From contig DBNK01000021.1 in assembly GCA_002298335.1 (NCBI GenBank), positions 1-50,092 of the forward strand: a stretch of 50,092 bases of DNA, given 5' to 3'. The translations under genes were made by a program, and so were the position numbers. Numbering within the stretch: the first letter of the stretch is position 1; each line of letters opens with the position of its first letter. Positions 17,182 to 25,413 of this stretch are shown piece after piece. This DNA comes from Thalassolituus sp. UBA674. GTDB lineage: Bacteria > Pseudomonadota > Gammaproteobacteria > Pseudomonadales > Oceanobacteraceae. The notes beneath the pieces were generated by a model, which saw only the letters and a program-made list of their open reading frames with translations, had not been told where the DNA came from and made no database searches.

Positions 17182-17307
17182 ATGATTTCCGTCGGCGAGG
17201 CCGCTGAGGCAAGGCAAAAATCCTCGAAAAAGCGCAGTTTACGAATGGTAAATGAGCATTTTGAGAGGATTTTTAACGACGCATCAGCAACGCAGCCAGG
17301 AAATCAT
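17182..17307. repeat. 126-bp palindromic repeat element with 9-bp terminal inverted repeats
   Basis: Starts ATGATTTCC (17182-17190) and ends GGAAATCAT (17299-17307), a perfect terminal inverted repeat. Inside, GGCAAAAATCCTC pairs with GAGGATTTTTAACG around an AGCGCAGTTTAC/GTAAATGAGCA core. It is the complete form of the element truncated in the tandem array to its left. The right end shares a base with the stop codon of the RNase J-family gene. It looks like a REP/MITE-like non-autonomous element; no transposase is nearby. Confidence 0.75.
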
Positions 17308-18689
17308 CAGGTGACAGGGATGAGCTTTCCTTTCTGCCAGCCAAGTCTCCCGGTTGATACCTTCTGTCGCTGCATTCCGGGAACAGGCCTGAGCATAAAC
17401 AGATCACCATTGCGTCCGGTCAGACTGCGCGGCACACCCACACCTTTGGCCAGGCCAGCGTGAGCACGCATGTGAACTTCTTCGCCATGTACCGGAATCG
17501 CAATTTCTGGCTGCACCCACTTATATAAGGTTTCCAGTTCTTCCTGAGCGGGATGACCGGAGGCATGAATCGGCAGCTCTGCTTCATCGGCGGTGATGAC
17601 TTCGACCTGCATGGCTCTGAGCTGACGGATCAGGCCTTCAATCGCATCTTCATTGCCGGGAATCGCCCGGGCACTGAAGATCACCCGGTCACCGGGTTCC
17701 AGTTCAAAGTCGGGATGATTACCTGCCGCTAACCGTCGTAATGCGGTGCGCGGTTCGCCCTGGCTGCCAGTGGCCACGGCCAGCACTTCGTTACGCGGCA
17801 GATAACCGAGGTGTCTCGTTTCTACAGTACCCGCACTGTATGGCCAGACGCCCGCACGTTTCGCACACTGAAACATATTCACCAGCGAGCGACCGTACAA
17901 GCCCATATAGCGCCCGGTGTCTTCGCCTACCTGCGACAGGGTCAGCAGACGCGCAATATTACTGCCGAAGCAGGTCACAATGACGCGGCCTTTCGCCGTC
18001 TCGACGTAATGTCGCAGGCCATCGTACAGCGACGCCTCCGACACGGAATGGCCATTCACGGTGGCATTGGTGGAGTCACAGACCATGGCCAGCACACCCT
18101 CTTCGGCGATGCGGGTAAAGGTCTCGCGCTTGTAGCCATGTCCAACGACCGGGTCAGGGTCGAGCTTCCAGTCACCGGTATGAAAAATATTGCCGACGGG
18201 GGTGCGGATCATCAGACAGTTCGGGTCTGGGATGGAGTGCGTCAGGGCCAGCCACTGCACATCAAAGGGTCCGATGTGCAGACGCTCACCAGTCTCCGGG
18301 ATGATGATCTTTACCTGATGCAGCAGGCCGTGTTCGGCGAGCTTTTTCTTCAGCACCTCTGCGGTAAACCGGGTGCAGTAAATGGGACAGCGCAGCTTAT
18401 GCCACAAAAACGGAACCGCGCCAATGTGGTCCTCGTGAGCGTGAGTGATGATAAGCCCGGACAGATCATTGCGCCGGGCCTCGATAAAGGCCGGGTCTGG
18501 CATCTGAATGTCCGGTTCACCGCTTTTATGAACCTTCCCGTCCGCGCTAAATCGTCCGGGCTTGGGAAAGGTCACTCCGCAGTCGACCATCAGCCAGCTG
18601 CCGTCGTGCCCATAGAGGTTCATATTCATGCCGATCTCGCCTGTACCGCCTAACGGCAGGAATACCAGATCGGAACTGGAAGGTGTCAT
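17307..18689 (-). CDS. RNase J-family metallo-beta-lactamase ribonuclease
   Basis: A 460-residue protein of the beta-CASP metallo-beta-lactamase family. The start LVFLPLGGTGEIGMNMNLYG matches the RNase J N terminus. The zinc motif HAHEDHIGA is intact (about 82-90), and HTGDWKLDPDPV supplies the next ligands. The beta-CASP part has VTCFGSNIARL and ATGSQGEPRTAL, and the late motif HASGHPAQEEL is followed by PVHGE. It is shorter than Firmicutes RNase J (about 555), lacking the C-terminal domain, as in many proteobacterial forms. The family processes and degrades RNA 5' to 3'; the substrate here is unknown. The start overlaps the upstream DCC gene by 4 bp (ATGA). The stop codon directly touches the palindromic repeat. 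Confidence 0.88.
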   Translation of the reverse strand: MTPSSSDLVFLPLGGTGEIGMNMNLYGHDGSWLMVDCGVTFPKPGRFSADGKVHKSGEPDIQMPDPAFIEARRNDLSGLIITHAHEDHIGAVPFLWHKLRCPIYCTRFTAEVLKKKLAEHGLLHQVKIIIPETGERLHIGPFDVQWLALTHSIPDPNCLMIRTPVGNIFHTGDWKLDPDPVVGHGYKRETFTRIAEEGVLAMVCDSTNATVNGHSVSEASLYDGLRHYVETAKGRVIVTCFGSNIARLLTLSQVGEDTGRYMGLYGRSLVNMFQCAKRAGVWPYSAGTVETRHLGYLPRNEVLAVATGSQGEPRTALRRLAAGNHPDFELEPGDRVIFSARAIPGNEDAIEGLIRQLRAMQVEVITADEAELPIHASGHPAQEELETLYKWVQPEIAIPVHGEEVHMRAHAGLAKGVGVPRSLTGRNGDLFMLRPVPGMQRQKVSTGRLGWQKGKLIPVT

Positions 18690-19156
18690 TTACGAATAGT
18701 GTCCTCAGTGCTGCCTTCTGACCCGGAAGACGCTCCAGAACTAATGTCACAGGAGTCCGGGCCACAGGTGTCGCAACGTTGTTGTCCGGTCAGCCAACCG
18801 GAGACTTTATAGCGGTTGCGGGCAAACCAGAGGTAAGCCTTATCCGCAAACCAGCGGATAACAGGCCAGCGCAGAGGGGCAATCCAGAAACCCTTTCCCA
18901 CCAGCGACCAGGCTCTGTAGGTTACATCCAGTCCCAGCAATTGAGTACCGTCTCCGGCGTCGGCGTGCAGAACAGTGCGTGCGGCGAGCGGATCAATGTG
19001 CGGATACGACGCTGCGAAGCCCGGCTGCTGAATATCCACCAACCGCATGCGGCCCTGCCCGTCGGCACGGCGCAGGTGGTCCATCTCCCGCACACACAAC
19101 GGACACTGGCCATCGTAGAAAATGGTCAGTTCTGCCTTGGCTTCTGACATATTCAC
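18686..19156 (-). CDS. DCC-family (DUF393) thiol oxidoreductase-like protein
   Basis: A 156-residue protein. It opens with the family signature LTIFYDGQCPLCVREMDHLRR, containing the CPLC pair, followed by the conserved LVDIQQPGF segment and a hydrophobic C-terminal half (about 75-125, RAWSLVGKGFWIAPLRWPVI). DCC proteins are thioredoxin-like with a DxxCxxC motif and are predicted thiol-disulfide oxidoreductases; their substrates are mostly unknown. The C-terminal extension is Cys- and Ser-rich (TGQQRCDTCGPDSCDISSGA), giving two extra CxxC-like pairs that might bind metal. It overlaps the RNase J-family gene by 4 bp and so is probably co-translated with it. A second ATG two codons in is also possible as the start. 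Confidence 0.8.
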   Translation of the reverse strand: MNMSEAKAELTIFYDGQCPLCVREMDHLRRADGQGRMRLVDIQQPGFAASYPHIDPLAARTVLHADAGDGTQLLGLDVTYRAWSLVGKGFWIAPLRWPVIRWFADKAYLWFARNRYKVSGWLTGQQRCDTCGPDSCDISSGASSGSEGSTEDTIRK

Positions 19157-19193
19157 CTGAGTCTGATCACTGAATGCACTGTTGGGGCTTCAT

Positions 19194-19202
19194 TGCTACA
19201 AT
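19194..19202 (+). promoter_or_regulatory. extended -10 promoter for ilvD
   Basis: TGCTACAAT (19194-19202 region) is an extended -10 element (TGn plus TACAAT, 5 of 6 matches). It lies about 48 bp upstream of the ilvD start. No good -35 was seen at the normal spacing, which an extended -10 can tolerate. Confidence 0.45.
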
Positions 19203-19249
19203 ATGCCCCCTTTGAATTTTTATTTTCACTCATCAAGAGATCAGACACC

Positions 19250-21088
19250 ATGCCTGAGTATCGTTCCCGGACTTCCACCGGCGGCCGCAATATGGCCGGT
19301 GCCCGCGCCCTGTGGCGTGCGACCGGTATGAAAGACGACGACTTCCACAAGCCGATCATCGCTGTCGCCAACTCCTTCACTCAGTTCGTTCCGGGTCACG
19401 TGCACCTGAAAGATCTGGGTCAGCTGGTTGCCCGTGAAATCGAAGCCGCTGGCGGTGTGGCGAAAGAATTCAACACCATCGCGGTCGACGACGGCATCGC
19501 TATGGGTCACGACGGTATGCTCTACAGTCTGCCATCGCGTGAGATCATCGCCGACTCGGTGGAATACATGGTCAACGCCCACTGCGCCGATGCGCTGGTG
19601 TGTATCTCTAACTGCGACAAGATCACCCCGGGAATGCTGATGGCCGCCCTGCGCCTGAATATTCCGGTGATTTTTGTCTCCGGTGGCCCGATGGAAGCCG
19701 GTAAGACCAAGCTGTCTGAGCACAAGCTGGATCTGGTGGATGCCATGGTCATCGCTGCTGACGATAAAGCCTCTGACGAAGAAGTGGCCGAATACGAGCG
19801 CAGCGCCTGCCCGACCTGTGGTTCCTGTTCCGGCATGTTCACCGCCAACTCCATGAACTGTCTGACCGAGGCCATTGGTCTGTCGCTGCCGGGTAACGGT
19901 ACTGTGGTGGCAACGCACAGCGACCGCAAAGAGCTGTTCCTCGAAGCCGGTCGCAAGATCGTGGAACTGGCTAAGCGCTACTACGAAAACGACGACGAGT
20001 CTGTGCTGCCTCGCACCATCGCCGGTTTCGAAGCGTTTGAAAACGCCATCACCCTGGACATCGCCATGGGCGGTTCCACCAACACCATCCTGCACCTGCT
20101 GGCTGCCGCTCAGGAAGCCGAAGTCGAATTCGACCTGCGCGATATCGACCGCATGTCACGCAAGGTACCGCAGCTGTGCAAGGTGGCGCCGAACACACCG
20201 AAGTATCACATCGAAGACGTGCACCGTGCCGGTGGCATCATGGGTATTCTCGGTGAACTCGACCGCGCCGGTCTGCTGCACAGCAATCTGCCGACCGTGC
20301 ACAGCGCCACCATGAAAGACGCGCTGGATAAATGGGACATCATGCGTAACCCGTCGGAAGAGGTGCTGCACTTCTACAAAGCGGGCCCTGCCGGTATCCC
20401 GACTCAGGAAGCCTTCTCACAGAGCACCCGCTGGCCGACACTGGACGGTGACCGTGCCGAAGGCTGTATCCGCAATCTGGAGCATGCCTTCTCTCTCGAA
20501 GGTGGTCTGGCGGTACTGTACGGTAACATTGCTGAAGACGGCTGCGTGGTCAAAACCGCCGGTGTTGATGACTCCATTCTGGTGTTTGAAGGCAAAGCCA
20601 AAATCTTCGAATCGCAGGACGGTGCGGTAAAAGGCATTCTGGCTGATGAAGTGGAAGCCGGTGATGTGGTTATTATCCGCTACGAAGGCCCGAAAGGTGG
20701 CCCGGGCATGCAGGAAATGCTCTATCCGACCTCATACCTGAAATCCAAAGGTCTGGGCAAGGTCTGCGCCCTGCTGACAGACGGTCGTTTCTCCGGCGGG
20801 ACTTCCGGTCTGTCGATTGGTCATGCGTCGCCTGAAGCAGCTGCCGGTGGTGCCATCGGTCTGCTGAAAGATGGCGATCCGATTAAGATCGACATCCCGA
20901 ACCGCAGCATCGACGTTATGATCAGTCAGGAAGAGCTGGCTGAGCGGAGGTCCGATCAGGACAAAAAGGGTTGGAAACCGGCGGAAACACGTCCGCGGAA
21001 AGTCAGTACTGCCCTGAAAGCCTATGCAAAATTCGCCACCAGCGCCGATAAAGGTGCCGTACGCGATAAGGCGATGCTGGAAGACTGA
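19250..21088 (+). CDS. ilvD: dihydroxy-acid dehydratase
   Basis: A 612-residue enzyme (E. coli 616) for the penultimate step of isoleucine and valine synthesis, converting 2,3-dihydroxy-acids to 2-oxo-acids. It begins MPEYRSRTSTGGRNMAGARA, the family start; the frame is open 19 codons upstream but that part is not conserved. The Fe-S cluster cysteines are in SNCDKITPGM and ACPTCGSCSGMFTANSMNC. The C-terminal substrate-site motif DGRFSGGTSG is intact. It is transcribed divergently from the DCC/RNase J pair and ends in a strong terminator. No other ilv genes are in the window. Confidence 0.98.
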   Translation: MPEYRSRTSTGGRNMAGARALWRATGMKDDDFHKPIIAVANSFTQFVPGHVHLKDLGQLVAREIEAAGGVAKEFNTIAVDDGIAMGHDGMLYSLPSREIIADSVEYMVNAHCADALVCISNCDKITPGMLMAALRLNIPVIFVSGGPMEAGKTKLSEHKLDLVDAMVIAADDKASDEEVAEYERSACPTCGSCSGMFTANSMNCLTEAIGLSLPGNGTVVATHSDRKELFLEAGRKIVELAKRYYENDDESVLPRTIAGFEAFENAITLDIAMGGSTNTILHLLAAAQEAEVEFDLRDIDRMSRKVPQLCKVAPNTPKYHIEDVHRAGGIMGILGELDRAGLLHSNLPTVHSATMKDALDKWDIMRNPSEEVLHFYKAGPAGIPTQEAFSQSTRWPTLDGDRAEGCIRNLEHAFSLEGGLAVLYGNIAEDGCVVKTAGVDDSILVFEGKAKIFESQDGAVKGILADEVEAGDVVIIRYEGPKGGPGMQEMLYPTSYLKSKGLGKVCALLTDGRFSGGTSGLSIGHASPEAAAGGAIGLLKDGDPIKIDIPNRSIDVMISQEELAERRSDQDKKGWKPAETRPRKVSTALKAYAKFATSADKGAVRDKAMLED

Positions 21089-21112
21089 GCCGCATAAGCG
21101 GCTTCAGAAAAC

Positions 21113-21141
21113 AAAAAAGGCCATCGATGATGGCCTTTTTT
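21113..21141. terminator. bidirectional terminator between ilvD and the short-chain dehydrogenase
   Basis: A run of six A, GGCCATC, loop GAT, GATGGCC and a run of six T. It is symmetric and serves both convergent genes. Confidence 0.92.
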
Positions 21142-21170
21142 GTGGGCGCACGGTAGGTGCAGAACCGGGC

Positions 21171-22004
21171 TTACTTCTTGCGGCGGATGTTCTGTGGATA
21201 GTGGGTTTTATCCACCACACGGCCCATATCCAGCCAGATCAGTTTCTGCAGCAGGCGCAATGGCAGGAAACGGATACCCAGCATAGAGCTGCGAGCCTGA
21301 TGCGCACAGATGATGCGGAGCTTGTCCTGTTTGATACCGCGGATGACTTCACGGCAGATGGCTTTTGCGTCTGACTTGAGGAAACGCTCTTTAAAGTCAT
21401 CGTTGCCGCCGGAGCGGGAAATACCGGTCGCCACACCACCCGGATGCACCAGATGCACCTGCACATGACTGTACTGCAGTTCCGTCATCAGGGACTCGGT
21501 GAAACCACGAACAGCAAACTTACTGGCGCAGTAATCGGAGGCATTCGGGGTGCCCATCAGACCGAACAGGCTGGAAACATTGACCAGAGCCCCTTCTTCA
21601 CTGTCCATCAGCTGCGGCAGAAACGCCTGAGTACCGTGAACCACACCATAGAAGTTGATGTTCATCACGCGTTCAATCTGGCTGATATCCAGTGCCCAGA
21701 CCGGGCGGTTGTTACCCTCAACACCGGCATTGTTGATCACTACCTGAGCCTTGCCCAGTTCGGCTTCCACCTTATCAGCAAAAGCGATCACCTGCTGACG
21801 GTCAGAGACATCCACCTTCATGGTGATGATCTCGGCCTGAGGATGCGCACCACGGATCAGACCCGCGGTTTCTTTGAGTCCCTTTTCATCAAAATCACAC
21901 AGTGCCAGCTTAGCGCCTTCATCGGCGAACAGCTCTGCGTAGGCGCGCCCCATTCCGGAAGCGGCACCAGTTACTACTACGATTTTATGTCGGAAAGACT
22001 TCAT
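21171..22004 (-). CDS. short-chain dehydrogenase/reductase
   Basis: A 277-residue classical SDR. The NAD(P)-binding Gly motif is VVTGAASGMGRAYAELF (near 10-20), the NNAGVEG motif is present, and the catalytic Ser-Tyr-Lys set is in NVSSLFGLMGTPNASDYCASKFAVRG (YxxxK). A basic C-terminal tail (KLIWLDMGRVVDKTHYPQNIRRKK) with an upstream hydrophobic segment (MLGIRFLPLRLLQKLIW) may attach it to the membrane. The start at 22004 (MKSFRHKIVVVTG) fits the family; 15 upstream codons are ignored. The substrate is unknown. The gene is monocistronic, sharing the terminator at 21113-21141 with ilvD. Confidence 0.9.
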   Translation of the reverse strand: MKSFRHKIVVVTGAASGMGRAYAELFADEGAKLALCDFDEKGLKETAGLIRGAHPQAEIITMKVDVSDRQQVIAFADKVEAELGKAQVVINNAGVEGNNRPVWALDISQIERVMNINFYGVVHGTQAFLPQLMDSEEGALVNVSSLFGLMGTPNASDYCASKFAVRGFTESLMTELQYSHVQVHLVHPGGVATGISRSGGNDDFKERFLKSDAKAICREVIRGIKQDKLRIICAHQARSSMLGIRFLPLRLLQKLIWLDMGRVVDKTHYPQNIRRKK

Positions 22005-22118
22005 ACACTCTCGGCCTCTCAAATGGGCCGTGGATTGTATGACAAACAAACAATCTTAAAAGGGTTAATATCGGTCAGAAATCACCTGGACGGGGGAAAA
22101 CACCGTTGCATCTCACCC

Positions 22119-23726
22119 TCAGACGCGGAAACGGCCAACAATCGCCCCCAGGCGCTTGACCACCCGGTTGATGTCATCGCTTTGTTCCAGTGTCCGGCTG
22201 GAGCCACTCAGAGTACGATCTGAAACTTCCGCAATGGCTCCGATGTTCTGGCGGATGCGGCTGACAACCTGATTCTGATCTTCTGCTGCTTTGGCAATCA
22301 TGCTGTTCATCGAGCGGATGTTTTCAACTCCAGCGGCGATCTGATCCAGAGCTTTATTGGCCAGATCGGTATCCTCCACACTCTTCTCGGCACGCTGCTG
22401 GCTGGCGTCCATGACCTGCACCGCCTGCTCAGAAACACTGACAAGGCGCTCAATAATGGCCGTGATTTCCTGTGTGGATTCCTGAGTACGGGAGGCCAGG
22501 CTGCGCACCTCATCAGCAACAACGGCAAAGCCGCGCCCCTGCTCTCCGGCGCGGGCGGCTTCGATGGCCGCATTCAGAGCCAGCAGATTGGTCTGATCGG
22601 CAATATCACTGATCAGCTGGGAAACATGGCCGATATTGCGGGTGTCTTCTGCCAGCTGACGCACCACATTGACGGCATTACCGACTTCGCCGGAGAGATC
22701 ATTGATCGTTGCCGCCACCTGAGCCACCAGCTGATTGCCATCACCGGCATTGCCACGGACCGTAACCGCTGCTGACTCGGCATTCACCGCACTGCCGGAA
22801 ACCCGCTCGGCCGCTTCGGATAAAGCCTCCACGGCACAGCCCAGCTGCGAGGCCTCTTTCTGCTGATCATCCATCCCCGCGGTGGTTTCACGGGTAATGG
22901 ACGCCAGCTCACCGGCGGAATGAGACAGCTCCTGCATGGTCTGATTCAGCTCACTGATGGCCGGCTGAAAGTTGTTGAGCATACGGTTGGTGGCCTGCTC
23001 CACCAGATGGAATTCGTCATTGGTGCCAAGATCAACCCGCAGGGTCAGGTCAGCGTTCTCGCCGATGCCGGTCATGGTTTTTTCCAGACGCTTGAGCGGG
23101 CGGATGACAATGCGGTAGAGCAGCATATAAATACCCGCCAGACCGGCAATCATAATGGCGGCGTTGACCAGAGAACTCCTCATCAGGTCATTGAATACAC
23201 CAGCATCCGCATCCGCCAGCGAGTAGGTAACGCGCCCGGCACCCAGCACCGTTCCCGGAGCGACCTGATGACAGGCCACACAGTTGGTACCGTGACGGTC
23301 TTCCACCGCGATATAAGGTTCAATCACCGTCAGGCGGCGCTGGCCATCCACCTCATCCAGATGCACCACCCGTTCACCCGCCATGGCGCGGCGGTCCAGG
23401 TCATCCAGAATACCTTCCGCATCCAGCCCGGCACCGTAAAGTCTGCTCACGGGTTCTCCACGGATAATACGCACATTCTCAATATGCTCACGTGCGGCAA
23501 ACTTCGCGCGCAGGGTATCGCGCTGCGCCATGTTGCCGGTCAGCATCAGCATATTGAGACCGTCCAGTAAGTTATCCATGGTCTGGTGCAGCTGCTCTTC
23601 CGTGACCTGCAGCAGACGCTTTTTCTGCTGATGGGATGAATACAGATTAATGACAGTCATCAGTACCACGAACACCAGAATCATGGGGGTCAGTACTTTC
23701 CATTGGACGGAGCGGAATTGATTCAT
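22119..23726 (-). CDS. methyl-accepting chemotaxis protein with periplasmic c-type haem motif
   Basis: A 535-residue chemoreceptor. TM1 lies at about 11-30 and TM2 at about 186-208, and between them is a periplasmic sensor of roughly 155 residues. The sensor contains CVACH (149-153) in HGTNCVACHQVAPG, a CxxCH site for covalent haem c. A HAMP domain follows (about 208-262). The cytoplasmic signalling hairpin is normal: DQTNLLALNAAIEAARAGEQ then GRGFAVVADEVRSLA (about 375-410). A haem in the sensor suggests detection of oxygen, redox or a small gas; that is inference from similar haem-binding chemoreceptors. The start MNQFRSVQWK is preferred over one two codons earlier. No che genes are adjacent. 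Confidence 0.92.
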   Translation of the reverse strand: MNQFRSVQWKVLTPMILVFVVLMTVINLYSSHQQKKRLLQVTEEQLHQTMDNLLDGLNMLMLTGNMAQRDTLRAKFAAREHIENVRIIRGEPVSRLYGAGLDAEGILDDLDRRAMAGERVVHLDEVDGQRRLTVIEPYIAVEDRHGTNCVACHQVAPGTVLGAGRVTYSLADADAGVFNDLMRSSLVNAAIMIAGLAGIYMLLYRIVIRPLKRLEKTMTGIGENADLTLRVDLGTNDEFHLVEQATNRMLNNFQPAISELNQTMQELSHSAGELASITRETTAGMDDQQKEASQLGCAVEALSEAAERVSGSAVNAESAAVTVRGNAGDGNQLVAQVAATINDLSGEVGNAVNVVRQLAEDTRNIGHVSQLISDIADQTNLLALNAAIEAARAGEQGRGFAVVADEVRSLASRTQESTQEITAIIERLVSVSEQAVQVMDASQQRAEKSVEDTDLANKALDQIAAGVENIRSMNSMIAKAAEDQNQVVSRIRQNIGAIAEVSDRTLSGSSRTLEQSDDINRVVKRLGAIVGRFRV

Positions 23727-23842
23727 ACACAACTCACCGGACAGCGCGTGCTGGCTTAAGACGGTTTACAGATAAGACCGGCGACAACGCCAGTCCGCTC
23801 TTAAGCCTAGACGCTTTCAGACGGTACCGTGTGTTTTTGGCC

Positions 23843-25126
23843 TCATGAGCCGGTCTGTTTCTGTAGCGCCGGCTCACGATATTGCGCAATGGCGTCCACC
23901 AGGTATTGCGCGTCTTCGCGTACACCAGAGAAACGCCCGGAACCCCAGGTATGCAACCAGGGCAGACCAAGGAAATAGAGACCCGGCTGGCCGGTGATAC
24001 CCCGCTGGTGCTGAGGGTGGCTCTGTCCGTTGAATACCGGCGCATCCAGCCAGTTGAAATCCGGGCGGTAACCGATGCTCCAGATCACACTGGTAATGCC
24101 GGAACCCTCCAGTTTCAGCGTGATGCGCTCAGAATCCGGTTTCCATACCGGTTCGTACACCGATGGGCCTTCTGTGGTCTCAATGCTCTGCTGTTCAATC
24201 CACTGGTCGATACGGGCATTGATATTGTTGTAGGTCGTATCAGCGCTATCAAGGTGCGCTTCCAGATTGGGAAGAAACTGCAGTTCGCCATCACGGTAAT
24301 CCGTCATCAGGCCATACAGCTCCATGCCCTCAAGGGCGAATTTACGCAGATCAATGTCGCGCCCGCCGTCACGGCCGGTGACGTAGTGGTTGGTGTTGCT
24401 GCGTACGTTTTTACCCAGCGGATGGTTGTCGACCGACATACGGTAATAGCCCATATCATCGAGCCAGCGCACCACATCTTTGCCACGGTAAAAACGTGCA
24501 ACCCGCGGCGAATCACCCGTAGCGAGGAAAACTTTACGGCCTTCAAGGTGCAGGTCTTCGGCAATCTGCGCACCGGACTGCCCGGCACCGACCACCAGCA
24601 CCGCGCCTTCCGGAAGCTGGTCTGCGTTTTTGTACTCTGCTGAATGGATCTGAGTTATCTCAGCAGGCAGACGCTCAGCCATGCGCGGAATCACCGGAAT
24701 GTGATAACCACCGGAGCAGACGATAACCTGATCGGCTGTGTACGCTCCGGCACTGGTGCTGACGTTATAAAGGCCCTTCGCATCTGTTGTCACAGAGTGG
24801 ACCGCAACACCCTCCAGCACCGGAGCAGCGACCTTCTCAGCAAACGCGTTCAGGTATTCGACGATCTGCGGGTGCGTCATAAAGCCATCCGGATCATCAC
24901 CGGTGTACGGATGCCCCGGCAGGTCGCACTGCCAGTTAGGTGTTACCAGTGTGAAGGAGTCCCAGCGTTCGTGTTTCCAGCCGTGCATGGTGGTGTGCTT
25001 TTCCAGCACGAGATGCTCAATGTTCTGTTGCTGCAGAAAATAACTGGCGCTGAGTCCGGCCTGACCACCACCGATAATGATCACCGGCAGGTGTTGTGTC
25101 TCTGAAGAGTTGGTTGTGTTGTTCAT
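23843..25126 (-). CDS. nitH: Nit1-cluster flavin-dependent monooxygenase-like protein (MSMEG_0569 family)
   Basis: A 427-residue FAD/NAD(P)-binding protein. The FAD-binding Rossmann motif is PVIIIGGGQAGLSASYFL (about 14-31). A second nucleotide motif, VLVVGAGQSGAQIAEDL, lies near 180-196, and SIGYRPDFNWLD is the typical distal FAD contact. DSFTLVTPNWQCDLPG is a marker of this subfamily. It is the last gene of the seven-gene cluster, five bases after nitG. In cyanide-using pseudomonads the homologous gene sits at this position in Nit1C. The oxidation substrate is unknown; a role in cyanide or nitrile metabolism is inferred from the cluster. Confidence 0.9.
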   Translation of the reverse strand: MNNTTNSSETQHLPVIIIGGGQAGLSASYFLQQQNIEHLVLEKHTTMHGWKHERWDSFTLVTPNWQCDLPGHPYTGDDPDGFMTHPQIVEYLNAFAEKVAAPVLEGVAVHSVTTDAKGLYNVSTSAGAYTADQVIVCSGGYHIPVIPRMAERLPAEITQIHSAEYKNADQLPEGAVLVVGAGQSGAQIAEDLHLEGRKVFLATGDSPRVARFYRGKDVVRWLDDMGYYRMSVDNHPLGKNVRSNTNHYVTGRDGGRDIDLRKFALEGMELYGLMTDYRDGELQFLPNLEAHLDSADTTYNNINARIDQWIEQQSIETTEGPSVYEPVWKPDSERITLKLEGSGITSVIWSIGYRPDFNWLDAPVFNGQSHPQHQRGITGQPGLYFLGLPWLHTWGSGRFSGVREDAQYLVDAIAQYREPALQKQTGS

Positions 25127-25131
25127 GGTAC

Positions 25132-25413
25132 TTATTCCATTTTTAAAATGGTGATCTGCTGGCTGTCGTCACTGAACGACGCCAGACGTTTCTGAATCTG
25201 CCGTAGCTGGTCGGCGGCACTGGAACAATGAAAGCCATACTTGGCCGAGACGCGGTCACTGGCTGCGGTTAAGGCCTGCTGCGAACGCTGGCGGAATTCC
25301 GCCAGACTCATCTGATCGCCCGGGCTGAAGTAGTCGCGGATGACGGTTGATGGCGAATAACAGGGCTCAACGCTGCCGTCCGGCCAGCGCACGTGAAAGT
25401 TCATTTCAGGCAT
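25132..25413 (-). CDS. nitG: small Nit1-cluster protein (MSMEG_0570 family, nitrogen starvation response)
   Basis: A 93-residue protein beginning MPEMNFHVRWPDGSVEPCYSP, with the family's 'F.VRWPDG..E.CYSPS' start followed by DYFSPGDQMSL. The middle is helical (AEFRQRSQQALTAASDRVSAKYG), and the C-terminal FSDDSQQITILKM follows. No catalytic motif is visible. It overlaps the AIR synthase-like gene by 8 bp and lies five bases from nitH, so it belongs to the same transcription unit. It is recognised by family and position; its biochemical role is unknown. Confidence 0.88.
   Translation of the reverse strand: MPEMNFHVRWPDGSVEPCYSPSTVIRDYFSPGDQMSLAEFRQRSQQALTAASDRVSAKYGFHCSSAADQLRQIQKRLASFSDDSQQITILKME

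Noticed and set aside
16744..17307. CRISPR array
   Set aside because: The period is 219 bp and the units are palindromic elements; there are no short regular repeats with unique spacers and no cas genes.
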